NCBI RefSeq assembly: GCF_001482195.1
Contig: NZ_KQ759763.1
Coordinates: 1,895,321-1,959,320, forward strand
Length of the DNA: 64,000 nt
DNA from: Luteimonas abyssi
Lineage (GTDB): Bacteria; Pseudomonadota; Gammaproteobacteria; Xanthomonadales; Xanthomonadaceae
Direction: 5' to 3'
Part shown: in pieces, positions 54,500 to 64,000 of the stretch
Layout of the letters: every line of letters begins with the position of its first letter
Numbering within the stretch: position 1 is the stretch's first letter
Notes under the pieces: generated by a model
What the model was told of the DNA's origin: nothing
What the model saw: the letters and a program-made list of their open reading frames with translations, nothing else
Database searches by the model: none
Translations under genes and position numbers: made by a program

Positions 54500-55924
54500 A
54501 TGCACGACACCCTGTTGTTGTTCGGTGCCACGGGCGATCTCGCCACGCGCTATCTGTTTCCCTCGCTGACCCACCTCCTGCGCGACCGCCTGCTACCGCC
54601 GGATTTCCGGGTGGTGGCCGTGGGCCGTACCGAGCACGACGATGCGGGTTTCCGCGACTGGCTGCGCGAGCGCGTCTCCGATGCCGATTCGCGCGACGGC
54701 GCCGCCTTCGAGGACCTGCTCGCACGCACCCGCTACCACGCCCTGGACCTGCAGGACGCCGACGCGATCTCGGCCGCGCTGGCGCAATACGCGGATCGTC
54801 CGAGCGTGAGTTATCTCTCCACGCCACCGAACCTGTTCGCACCGGCCTGCCGTGGCCTCAAGCAGGCCGGGCTGCTGGAGGATCCCTCCAGGCTGGTCCT
54901 GGAGAAGCCGATCGGCCACGACCTGGCCTCGGCGCGCGAAATCAACGCGACCCTGAAGGCCAGCCTCGACGAGTCGCGGATCTTCCGCATCGATCACTAC
55001 CTGGGCAAGGCGCCGGTGCAGAACCTGCTCGCGCTGCGCTTCGGCAATACCCTGCTGGAAGCCGTCTGGCAGCACCGCTGGATCGAATCGGTCGACATCG
55101 TGGTCGCCGAGACCGCCGGCGTCGACGGCCGCGAGGGCTACTACGCCGGTTACGGCGCGCTGCGCGACATGGTGCAGAACCACATGCTGCAGCTGCTGGC
55201 ACTGATCGCCATGGAGCCGCCGGCCTCGCTCGACGCCGACAGCGTGCGCGACGAGAAGCGCAAGGTGCTGCGCGCACTGCGCCCGATGAGCGCCGACAGC
55301 GCCGGCGTCGACAGCGTCCGCGGCCGCTACGGCGACGGTGTGGTCGAGGGCACCGGCGTCAAGGGCTTCAAGCACGAGCGCGAGGTCGAGACCTTCGTCG
55401 CCCTGCGCGCCTACATCGACAACTGGCGCTGGTCCGGCGTGCCGTTCCGTCTGGTGACCGGCAAGCGCATGCCGTCGCGTGCGACCGAAGTGGTGGTGAC
55501 CTTCAAGCCCGTCTCGCACTGGCTGTTCGATCGTCCTCGCAGCGAGCAGGCCCTGCCCGACCGCCTGCGCATGCGCCTGCAGCCGGAAGAGGCCATCGAG
55601 CTGCGCCTGATGGGCAGCCTGGCCGCGCCGGAATGGGGCGCCACCGAACTGCAGCCGCTGTCGCTGGACCTGGCGATGTCGCCCACGCCCAAGCGCCGCA
55701 TCGCCTACGAGCGGTTGATGATCGATGCGCTCAAGGGCGATCAGACGCTGTTCGTACGCGACGACGAAGTCGAGGCCGCCTGGCGCTGGATCGACAGCGT
55801 CAGCGAAGCCTGGGCCACCGCCGGCACGCCGGTCGAGGATTACCCGGCCGGTTCCTGGGGGCCGTCGACGGCGGCATCGTTCCTGCCCAACGTCATTTCC
55901 GGCAACGGGAAGCGCGGCGCGTGA
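54500..55924 (+). CDS. zwf: Glucose-6-phosphate 1-dehydrogenase
   Basis: The 474-residue enzyme has the nucleotide fold motif FGATGDLA near the N-terminus, the substrate/catalytic motif RIDHYLGK with the following PVQN, and the NHMLQLLALIAMEPP and ENPG-like regions of G6PD. It converts G6P to 6-phosphogluconolactone with NADP. GGAG 6 bp upstream selects the ATG at 54500 over an in-frame ATG at 54479. The stop overlaps the glk GTG start (GTGA). Confidence 0.95.
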   Translation: MHDTLLLFGATGDLATRYLFPSLTHLLRDRLLPPDFRVVAVGRTEHDDAGFRDWLRERVSDADSRDGAAFEDLLARTRYHALDLQDADAISAALAQYADRPSVSYLSTPPNLFAPACRGLKQAGLLEDPSRLVLEKPIGHDLASAREINATLKASLDESRIFRIDHYLGKAPVQNLLALRFGNTLLEAVWQHRWIESVDIVVAETAGVDGREGYYAGYGALRDMVQNHMLQLLALIAMEPPASLDADSVRDEKRKVLRALRPMSADSAGVDSVRGRYGDGVVEGTGVKGFKHEREVETFVALRAYIDNWRWSGVPFRLVTGKRMPSRATEVVVTFKPVSHWLFDRPRSEQALPDRLRMRLQPEEAIELRLMGSLAAPEWGATELQPLSLDLAMSPTPKRRIAYERLMIDALKGDQTLFVRDDEVEAAWRWIDSVSEAWATAGTPVEDYPAGSWGPSTAASFLPNVISGNGKRGA

Positions 55925-56919
55925 GCGACGATCGAATCCTGCTCGCCGATATCGGGGGCACCAACGCGCGCTTCGCGCTGGCCGACCCCGCGGCGGAGAT
56001 GCCGCTGCTGGTCGACAGCGTTGAAGGCTTCGCCGTGGCGGAGTTTCCGTCGCTGGCCCATGCCGCGCGCCATTACCTCGAGCACACCGGTGCGCGCGTG
56101 CGCGCCGGCGTGTTCGCCGTGGCCGGACGCGTGGACGGCGACGAGGCGCGGATCACCAACCATCCCTGGGTCATCTCGCGCTCGCGCCTGCGCACCGAGC
56201 TGGAACTGGACGATGTGCTGTTGATCAACGATTTCGCCGCCCAGTCGATGGCCATTCCGCTGCTGCGCGAAGGCGACATCGCCGTGGTCGGAGGCGCCGC
56301 GTGGCGCCCGGCGCAGACTCGCGACGGCAGCGATCGTACCTACGCCGTCATCGGCCCGGGCACCGGACTGGGCGTCGGCGGCCTGCTCGTCCGCGACGGG
56401 CGTCATTATCCGCTCGAGACCGAGGGCGGACACGTGAGCTTTCCGCCGGGCACGCCCGAAGAGTTGATGATTCTCGACGTGCTGTCGCGACAGTTCGGCC
56501 GCGTCTCCAATGAACGCCTGATCTGTGGACCTGGACTGGTCAACATCTACCGGGCGCTGGCCGAGATCGCCGGCGAGGACCCCGGCCCGGTCAAGCCCGC
56601 CGACGTCACCGCACGTGCCGCCGAAGGCGATCCGCGCGCCAATCGCGCGGTCGACGTGTTCTGTGCGGTGTTCGGCGCGATCGCCGGCGATGTCGTGCTG
56701 ACCCTCGGCGCCTGGGATGGCGTGTTCCTGACCGGTGGCCTGGTACCGCGGATGCTCGAGGCGCTCAGGCACTCGGGCTTCCGCCAGCGCTTCGAACACA
56801 AGGGCCGCTTCTCTTCCAACATGGCGCGCATTCCCTCGGTCGCGGTCCTGCATCCGCATGCCGGCTTGCTGGGCTGCGCAGCCCTGGCACAGCGTCACTT
56901 CCAGGCAAACGCAGCATGA
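55921..56919 (+). CDS. glk: Glucokinase (Glk family)
   Basis: The 332-residue kinase belongs to the bacterial glucokinase family (not ROK): LLADIGGTNARFAL phosphate motif, LLINDFAAQ, VIGPGTGLGVGGL, TEGGHVSFPPGTPEE and a C-terminal FLTGGLVPRM adenosine motif. The GTG start overlaps the zwf stop by 4 bp and its stop overlaps pgl by 4 bp (ATGA). It phosphorylates imported or hydrolysed glucose for the Entner-Doudoroff route. Confidence 0.95.
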   Translation: MSDDRILLADIGGTNARFALADPAAEMPLLVDSVEGFAVAEFPSLAHAARHYLEHTGARVRAGVFAVAGRVDGDEARITNHPWVISRSRLRTELELDDVLLINDFAAQSMAIPLLREGDIAVVGGAAWRPAQTRDGSDRTYAVIGPGTGLGVGGLLVRDGRHYPLETEGGHVSFPPGTPEELMILDVLSRQFGRVSNERLICGPGLVNIYRALAEIAGEDPGPVKPADVTARAAEGDPRANRAVDVFCAVFGAIAGDVVLTLGAWDGVFLTGGLVPRMLEALRHSGFRQRFEHKGRFSSNMARIPSVAVLHPHAGLLGCAALAQRHFQANAA

Positions 56920-57659
56920 GTCCCCAGACCTACCAGATGCCGAAAGCCCAGGACGCCGAAGCGCGCGTCCAGCTCTACACCTACGACTCCGTGACGCAGT
57001 GGATCTGGGGCGCCGCGGTCACCCTGTCCGCGGAGCTGGGACGCAGCCTGGAACACAAGCCGCGGGCGCGTCTGCTGCTGTCGGGCGGGACCACGCCGGC
57101 ACCGGTGTACGCCGCGCTCGCCAAGTCGCCGCTGGACTGGTCGGCGATCGACGTCGCCCTCGTCGACGAGCGCTGGTTGCGGCCGGACGACCCGGACAGC
57201 AACGCGCGCCTGATCCGCGAGTCGCTGCTGCAGGGCAATGCCGCCCGGGCCCGCTTCGAAACCCTGACCCAACCGGGCCGCCCGCTCACCGAGGCGGTGG
57301 CCACCGCCAACGCGCACGCGCGCAACGCGCCCGATGTCGTCGTGCTGGGCATGGGCGAAGACGGTCATACCGCTTCGCTGTTTCCCGGCATGCGCGACCT
57401 CGACGCCGCCCTGTCGTCGCGTCAGGCCTACGTCGCCGCGGACGCCACCGGCTGTCCGGGCGCCGGCAACTGGCATACCCGCATCAGCCTGACGCCGGCC
57501 GGGCTCGCGCCCGCGCGGGTCCGCGTCCTGCTGATCCGCGGCCAGCGCAAGCGCGACCTGCTCGAGCGCGTACTGGCGGGCGAGGACGCCCACGAATACC
57601 CGGCGCGCATCGCCTTCACGACGCCGGGCGCACCCTTGCACGTGCACTGGTGCCCTTGA
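56916..57659 (+). CDS. pgl: 6-phosphogluconolactonase
   Basis: The 247-residue protein matches the DevB/SOL family: LLLSGGTTPAPVYAAL, VALVDERWLRPDDPDSN, VLGMGEDGHTASLFPG and the C-terminal KRDLLERVLAG region. It hydrolyses 6-phosphogluconolactone. The ATG overlaps the glk stop. A 157-bp gap with a hairpin separates it from edd. Confidence 0.94.
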   Translation: MSPQTYQMPKAQDAEARVQLYTYDSVTQWIWGAAVTLSAELGRSLEHKPRARLLLSGGTTPAPVYAALAKSPLDWSAIDVALVDERWLRPDDPDSNARLIRESLLQGNAARARFETLTQPGRPLTEAVATANAHARNAPDVVVLGMGEDGHTASLFPGMRDLDAALSSRQAYVAADATGCPGAGNWHTRISLTPAGLAPARVRVLLIRGQRKRDLLERVLAGEDAHEYPARIAFTTPGAPLHVHWCP

Positions 57660-57766
57660 TGCCCGTTGAAGGCCGGTCTCCGTTCGGCCCCTCTGCGGCA
57701 CGCACGCCGCCCCCCGCGCATGCGCCCGCCCGCATGCGCCGTCCGCGCGGTCTCGACGACCGCCTT

Positions 57767-57790
57767 GCCGTCCGCAATTCCGCGGACGGC
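57767..57790 (+). terminator. Intercistronic hairpin between pgl and edd
   Basis: A perfect 9-bp stem (57767-57775 with 57782-57790) with a 6-nt loop, 27 bp upstream of the edd ATG and 108 bp after the pgl stop. No U tract is seen. Upstream of it two CGCATGCGCC direct repeats lie about 57717-57741. It may stabilise the upstream mRNA or attenuate edd-eda. Confidence 0.45.
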
Positions 57791-57816
57791 GTCGCCAAGC
57801 CCACAGCCATAACGCC

Positions 57817-59733
<1,917 letters not shown>

Positions 59734-59760
59734 GCGTCCGCGCAACCAGGAGCGCACCCG

Positions 59761-60417
59761 ATGTCGATCCAGACCCTCCAGGACACCGCCGAAGGCATGC
59801 TGCGCGACGCCGGCCTGCTGCCGGTCATCACCGTCAACAGCATCGACCAGGGCCGACGCATCGCCGAAGCGCTGCTCGCAGGCGGCCTGCGTACGCTGGA
59901 GCTGACGCTGCGTACGCGCTGCGCGCTCGAAGCGCTCGCCACCCTGAAGAAGGAACTGCCCGACATCGTCATCGGTGCCGGCACCGTGACCGACGCGACC
60001 CAGATGCGCCAGGCCATCGACGCCGGCGCGGATTTCCTGGTCACGCCCGGCACACCGCCCGCCCTGGCCGAGGCCCTGGCCAGGGCGCCGGTCCCGGTGG
60101 TTCCGGGCGGCGCCACGCCGACCGAATTCCTGTCGTTGATGGCGCATGGGTTCCGCGTCTGCAAACTGTTCCCGGCCACCGCGGTCGGTGGACTGGCGAT
60201 GCTCAAGGGCCTCGCAGGTCCCCTGGCCGATCTGCGTCTGTGCCCCACCGGCGGCATCACCGAGGCCACCGCGGCTGAGTTCCTCGCCCAGCCGAACGTG
60301 GTCTGTATCGGCGGCTCCTGGATGGTCAACAAGGCCTGGATCGACGCCGGCGAATGGGACAAGGTCCGCGACAGCGCGGCGCAGGCCGCGTCGCTGGTCG
60401 AGACCGCCCGAGGCTGA
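59761..60417 (+). CDS. eda: 2-keto-3-deoxy-6-phosphogluconate aldolase
   Basis: The 218-residue class I aldolase has the catalytic Glu47 (LELTLRT), GAGTVTDATQM, LVTPGTPP and Schiff-base Lys135 (CKLFPA). It cleaves KDPG into pyruvate and glyceraldehyde-3-phosphate. AGGAG lies just upstream of the ATG at 59761. It is the last gene of the Entner-Doudoroff cluster and ends 27 bp from the end of the convergent glycosidase-like gene. Confidence 0.96.
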   Translation: MSIQTLQDTAEGMLRDAGLLPVITVNSIDQGRRIAEALLAGGLRTLELTLRTRCALEALATLKKELPDIVIGAGTVTDATQMRQAIDAGADFLVTPGTPPALAEALARAPVPVVPGGATPTEFLSLMAHGFRVCKLFPATAVGGLAMLKGLAGPLADLRLCPTGGITEATAAEFLAQPNVVCIGGSWMVNKAWIDAGEWDKVRDSAAQAASLVETARG

Positions 60418-60444
60418 GGCCCGGGCGGAACGCAGCGGCGGATG

Positions 60445-63400
60445 TCAGCCCGCCGTCGGCAACGCGATGCGCACCTCGGCACCCGCCTCGCGCACGCGTA
60501 GCTCGTTGCGCTCCCACTCCGCCGGTTCACCGTTCACGGTCGTCTCGCCGGGCGTGCCGGCGTACGGCCAGGGCAGCACCAGCCCACCGTCGGGCAGGCC
60601 CGCGTCCGCATCGATGCTCAGCAGCAGCGCGTCGCCATCGCGACGCAACCGGTAACCGAGCGTGCCCTGCGGCGTACGCAGGCCGTGGATCGCCACACCT
60701 TCGTCGAACCATGCCACCGGCAGGCCGGCGGCGAGGACCATGCTGTCGTCGATCTCGCGCACATAGGCGAACATGTCCAACGCAGAGCGCACGTAGTCGG
60801 AGCCGACCCAGGCGTGCGGCAGGTCGCCGACGAAGAACGGCTTGCGCGGTGTCGCCGACACCACTTCCGCCCACTGGTTCCAGGCTTCGGGCGCACGGTC
60901 GGCGAAGAAGTACTCCACCACCTCCCAGGCGCGCTCGCGCCAGCCCAGGCGCACGAACGCGGCGACGTTGCGCCATTCGTACGGGGTGTAGTCCTTCCAC
61001 TCCAGGCGGCCGTCGCGACGGTCCGAGAACAGCGTCCAGTACTGCTCGAAGGTGTTGCGCAGCAACTCCGCCGGCAACCTGCCCTGCTCGCCCCCGGGTG
61101 CGAGGGCGATGGTGGTGGAGGTGGGATCGAAGTCGCCCAGTTCCGCGGCACCCGGCAAGTAGTCGATGCGGTGCAGTTTCGCCGCCGCTCGCAGCGATGC
61201 ATCGAGATCCTCGCGGAACTCGTCGCGCGCGGCGGTCATGCGCGCCACGTCCGCGGCGCGCCCCAGGGCCTGCGCCGCTTCCACCGCATCCTTGTAGCCG
61301 CGCAACGCCCAGAAATTGTCCCAGTACGAATGCATCGGCTTGGCGGAATAGCCTTCGTGGCTGATCGAGGCCGGCATCATCCCGTAGAACGCGGGATTGA
61401 TCGCACGGTTTTCCTCGGTGCGCTCGCTGGCGCGCAGTTCCTCCATGTAGGCGAACGCGCCGGCGATGTGCGGCCACATGCGCGCGAGGAACGCGTCGTC
61501 GCCGGTGTAGCGCCAGTACTCAACGATGTTGAAGATCAACTCGCCATGGCTGTCGTTCTCCGGCACCGGATCGCTGCCGCGATCGTCGACGCAGCACGGC
61601 ACCATGCCGTTGTCGAACTGGTAAGGCGCATACCAGGTCACGTACTCCTCGACCACCTCGGGCCGGTTCATCCGCAACAGGCCTTCCGAGATCATCGCCC
61701 CGTCGCGGATCCAGCTGCGCGAGTATGAGCGCGTCCCCGGCTGCAGGCGCGGTCCGATGCGCGAGATCAGCATGTGCGCCAGCGACGTGCGCAGGGTGTC
61801 GGCCAGCGGCTGGCCGGCGGCGGGAACCTCGATGCGGACCCGATCGAGCTGATCGCGCCAGTCGGCGGCCACGCGCGCCTGCAGGGTGGCCGCGTCGGCA
61901 TCGTCGAGGGTCTCGACCGCACCGGCCAACGGCGCACGCAGATCGAGCTCGTAGACCTCGCCGGGCGCCAGTTCCACCCGATAGAGCAGCGCCCCCGAGG
62001 CCATGCGCTCGGGATCGTCCACGGTCGCGGTCGTGGACACCCGCCCCGACGCCAGCCGGGGCACCGCCAGGCCGTTGTCAAAGGTCGACGCGAATGCCTG
62101 GTCCGGCGCCCGCGAGAACGTCACGCGGTGTGTGCCGTTGACCGACAACGCTGCGTCCTCGACCGCCAGCGACTCGATCCGGCTCACACCGCCGATGGTG
62201 TTGAGGAACTGCCCCGGCGGATTGACCTGCCAGGGCTGCACCGCCAGCGCCAGCGTGTACGCCCGGGGCTGGCCGGAGGTGTTTTCCAGCCGATAGCGCG
62301 CGACCAGACGCGACGCATCGCGATCGCCTTCGGCGAAACCGGTCACCCGCAGGGCGAACGCGTCGTGACGCCAATCCACACTGGGAATCGGCAGATAGCC
62401 GTCCTGCAGCGACTGCACCGGCGCGACATCCGCCCAGGTCACCATCGCATCGTCGACCAGCACGACGGGCTCCAGCGAAAACCCGCCCTTGTAGAACTCG
62501 ATCGCGCCGTCTTCGCCGATCAGGCCCTGCTCGATGCCGCCGTCGATGCCCATGATCGTCCAGTTCGGCTGTTCGCCGCTGAACCCGCGCGGGAACCAGC
62601 CACGCGGCGCTTCGGCCGCCATCGCCTTGATCACCTCGTTGGGATGATCGGAAAACGCCAGCGGCTGCACCGCGAACTCACGCAGCGCATAGCCGGCGCC
62701 CGGGCCTGCGTGCAGGTCGAGAGCGATGTAGCGCGCCTCGGCCTCCGGAAGCGCGAGCCAATCCACATCGCCGGCGCCACCGGTCACCCTGCGCGCCTCC
62801 GTCCAGACTTTGCCGTCTTCCGACAGCCGGACCGTGTAATCGGACGCGTGCATCTCCTCGCCCCAGGCCAGACGCAACCCACCGAACTCGCGGACCCGGC
62901 CCAGGTCGAAACGCAGCCGTCGCTCTCCGCCGCGCCCTTCCCAGGCGGTGTCGCGGTCGCCGTCGAACGCGCGGCGCGGATCGCCGGCATCGGCGTCGGA
63001 CGACACCGGCACCAGCGGACTGCCGTCGTCGACCGGCAGCGATTCCAGGGTGAGCTGGTCGAAGCACACGCGACCGCGGCCGCCGGCATTGTTGTAGATG
63101 GTGAATTCGACCTGCGCGCTGCGGCGCAGGGTCTTGTCCGGATCGGGCCCCCACGCCTTGTCGATGTGCCGGCGCTTGTAGCGCACCTCGGTCCATGCCT
63201 GCGGGAAGTCGTAACGCGGCCGGTTCACCCACCACACGTTGTCGCCGCTGCCGTCGATCAGCTTGAACTGCAGATCGTTGGCCGGCGACTCGCCACGCAG
63301 CTGGAAGCGGAACTGGTAGTTGTCGGGATACGCCTCCAGCGGCAGATCGCGCTGGAGGCCGGCATGGCCGGAGACGCCGTTGAAATCGTAGTCCAGACAC

Positions 63401-63615
63401 AGTGCGGGCCCCTCGACGCCGTCCACGCGGACGATCTCGCCGGTGACCTGGTTGGAGGTGACCACGCGCCAGGCGGCCGTGTCCGAGAAGTCGTCGAGCA
63501 CGCGCGCCTCGGCCGACGCCTGCGGCGCGGACAGCGCGCCGCACACCAGCAGCGCGCAGGCGACCGGAAGACGGGTGCGATGGTGGCGGGAGGGCTCGGA
63601 CGCTGGCAGGGTCAT
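60445..63615 (-). CDS. Exported discoidin-domain, six-hairpin-glycosidase-like protein
   Basis: The 1056-residue protein has a signal peptide (cleavage near ASA, residues 33-35), an N-terminal carbohydrate-binding-like beta domain (about 38-195), an F5/8 type C (discoidin) domain (about 205-318, SDADAGDPRRAFDGDRDT to YIALDLH), a beta-sandwich middle (about 325-570) and an (alpha/alpha)6-barrel catalytic-like part (about 590-960). Acidic residues near WIRDG (635-639) and PENDSHGE (685-692) could be catalytic. I cannot place it in a GH family with certainty. Its neighbours (MalG-type permease, Entner-Doudoroff genes) suggest glucoside processing. The ATG at 63615 gives the signal peptide. Confidence 0.82.
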   Translation of the reverse strand: MTLPASEPSRHHRTRLPVACALLVCGALSAPQASAEARVLDDFSDTAAWRVVTSNQVTGEIVRVDGVEGPALCLDYDFNGVSGHAGLQRDLPLEAYPDNYQFRFQLRGESPANDLQFKLIDGSGDNVWWVNRPRYDFPQAWTEVRYKRRHIDKAWGPDPDKTLRRSAQVEFTIYNNAGGRGRVCFDQLTLESLPVDDGSPLVPVSSDADAGDPRRAFDGDRDTAWEGRGGERRLRFDLGRVREFGGLRLAWGEEMHASDYTVRLSEDGKVWTEARRVTGGAGDVDWLALPEAEARYIALDLHAGPGAGYALREFAVQPLAFSDHPNEVIKAMAAEAPRGWFPRGFSGEQPNWTIMGIDGGIEQGLIGEDGAIEFYKGGFSLEPVVLVDDAMVTWADVAPVQSLQDGYLPIPSVDWRHDAFALRVTGFAEGDRDASRLVARYRLENTSGQPRAYTLALAVQPWQVNPPGQFLNTIGGVSRIESLAVEDAALSVNGTHRVTFSRAPDQAFASTFDNGLAVPRLASGRVSTTATVDDPERMASGALLYRVELAPGEVYELDLRAPLAGAVETLDDADAATLQARVAADWRDQLDRVRIEVPAAGQPLADTLRTSLAHMLISRIGPRLQPGTRSYSRSWIRDGAMISEGLLRMNRPEVVEEYVTWYAPYQFDNGMVPCCVDDRGSDPVPENDSHGELIFNIVEYWRYTGDDAFLARMWPHIAGAFAYMEELRASERTEENRAINPAFYGMMPASISHEGYSAKPMHSYWDNFWALRGYKDAVEAAQALGRAADVARMTAARDEFREDLDASLRAAAKLHRIDYLPGAAELGDFDPTSTTIALAPGGEQGRLPAELLRNTFEQYWTLFSDRRDGRLEWKDYTPYEWRNVAAFVRLGWRERAWEVVEYFFADRAPEAWNQWAEVVSATPRKPFFVGDLPHAWVGSDYVRSALDMFAYVREIDDSMVLAAGLPVAWFDEGVAIHGLRTPQGTLGYRLRRDGDALLLSIDADAGLPDGGLVLPWPYAGTPGETTVNGEPAEWERNELRVREAGAEVRIALPTAG

Positions 63616-63722
63616 CGTGTACCTCGAAGTGGAATACAGGATTCGGGTGCGCGAGATGGGGAGCCGCGACGGGAACAGGGCGTTCAGGCGCATGCGAGAC
63701 GGTGCCTCGCGAGCATGCGTCC

Positions 63723-64000
63723 TCACCCTTTCACGCTCCCCAGGAGCAGCCCCTGGATGTAGTAGCGCTGCAGCAACAGGAACAGCAGCAACACCGGCAA
63801 CACGGTGATCACCGCGCCCGCCATCATCATCTCCACGTCCTGCACGTGCTCGCGCGAGATCGCGGCGATCGCGACCGGCAGGGTGTAGTTGTCCTGATCG
63901 GTCAGCACGATCAGCGGCCACATGAAATCGTTCCACGCGGCCATGAAGGTGAAGATCGTCAGCGTGACCAGGACGGGCTTGAGCATCGGCAGCACGATCT
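63723..64000 (-). CDS. Carbohydrate ABC permease, MalG family (N-terminus beyond window)
   Basis: About 92 C-terminal residues are visible. They include the EAA-loop end (IVLPMLKPVL), the MalG-type AAWNDFMWPLIVL segment and the C-terminal YYIQGLLLGSVKG, typical of binding-protein-dependent sugar permeases (MalG/UgpE). The remaining subunits probably continue to the right. It ends 107 bp before the glycosidase-like gene. It is a plausible partner of the ATPase at 53046. Confidence 0.9.
   Translation of the reverse strand, partial: IVLPMLKPVLVTLTIFTFMAAWNDFMWPLIVLTDQDNYTLPVAIAAISREHVQDVEMMMAGAVITVLPVLLLFLLLQRYYIQGLLLGSVKG

Overview
This is a very G+C-rich, densely packed chromosomal window whose gene content fits the gammaproteobacterial family Lysobacteraceae (Xanthomonadaceae; Lysobacter, Luteimonas or Xanthomonas-like). 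The indicators are a FimX-type receptor with degenerate GGDEF and EAL domains, the zwf-glk-pgl-edd-eda Entner-Doudoroff cluster beside a sugar ABC transporter, a RegB/RegA pair, and a gluQRS-phaB-phaR neighbourhood. The assignment is by recognition, not by database search. I saw no insertion sequence, prophage, CRISPR array or plasmid function. The window looks like core and soft-core chromosome.

Layout. 1-4.8 kb (minus): efp, a secreted unknown, mtaD, ubiG, a Gph/MupP-type phosphatase and a truncated squalene/phytoene-synthase-like gene. epmB, which modifies EF-P, diverges from efp. 6-8.1 kb: fimX-like c-di-GMP receptor. 8.3-12.5 kb: htpX (minus), gluQRS, then phaB, phaR and a second phaB-like reductase separated by hairpins. 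12.46-13.3 kb: a gene-free stretch holding two diverged copies of a roughly 200 bp repeat in inverted orientation. 13.3-16.2 kb (minus): an M48 metallopeptidase and a formylglycine-generating-enzyme-like lipoprotein. 16.3-19.1 kb: rnd, tRNA-Ala(CGC), an AI-2E family permease (minus) and tRNA-Arg(CCT). 19.2-24.9 kb: an ALDH7-type dehydrogenase, then a tight cluster of DUF4190-like protein, methyltransferase, pyrD, murB and DMT exporter. 25.4-31 kb (minus): a large secreted subtilase, a PAP2 phosphatase and ispG. 31.1-32.9 kb: regB-regA. 33-36 kb (minus): a PCuAC copper chaperone and a TonB-dependent receptor. 36.2-40.9 kb: xseA and an acetolactate synthase/aldehyde dehydrogenase pair. 41.3-51.3 kb: a VWA lipoprotein, a GAF-GAF-GGDEF-EAL protein (minus), an ECF sigma factor with a putative membrane anti-sigma, a YigZ-family protein, an ABC exporter and a secreted unknown. 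51.4-54.1 kb (minus): class I fumarase and a MalK/UgpC-type ATPase. 54.5-60.4 kb: zwf-glk-pgl-edd-eda. 60.4-64 kb (minus): a large exported discoidin/six-hairpin-glycosidase-like protein and the end of a MalG-type permease.

How the parts fit. The right end is a carbohydrate module: saccharide processing, ABC import (ATPase and permease at opposite ends), phosphorylation by Glk and catabolism through the Entner-Doudoroff route, with a LacI/GalR-type operator between the ATPase gene and zwf. The left end couples EF-P to its modifying enzyme and ubiquinone methylation to removal of the methyltransferase by-product. RegB/RegA (quinone/redox sensing) lies beside copper-handling genes that could serve respiratory oxidases. 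Both c-di-GMP proteins are soluble: one looks like a pure receptor, the other carries intact catalytic motifs.

Most interesting signals: the inverted repeat pair at 12.6-13.15 kb; an 11-bp-phased triple direct repeat directly in front of the copper chaperone; the two phaB paralogues with opposite predicted cofactor signatures; the likely MupP identity of the gph gene; RegB redox motifs; and the LacI-type operator at 54.23 kb. No wholly new multi-gene system stands out.
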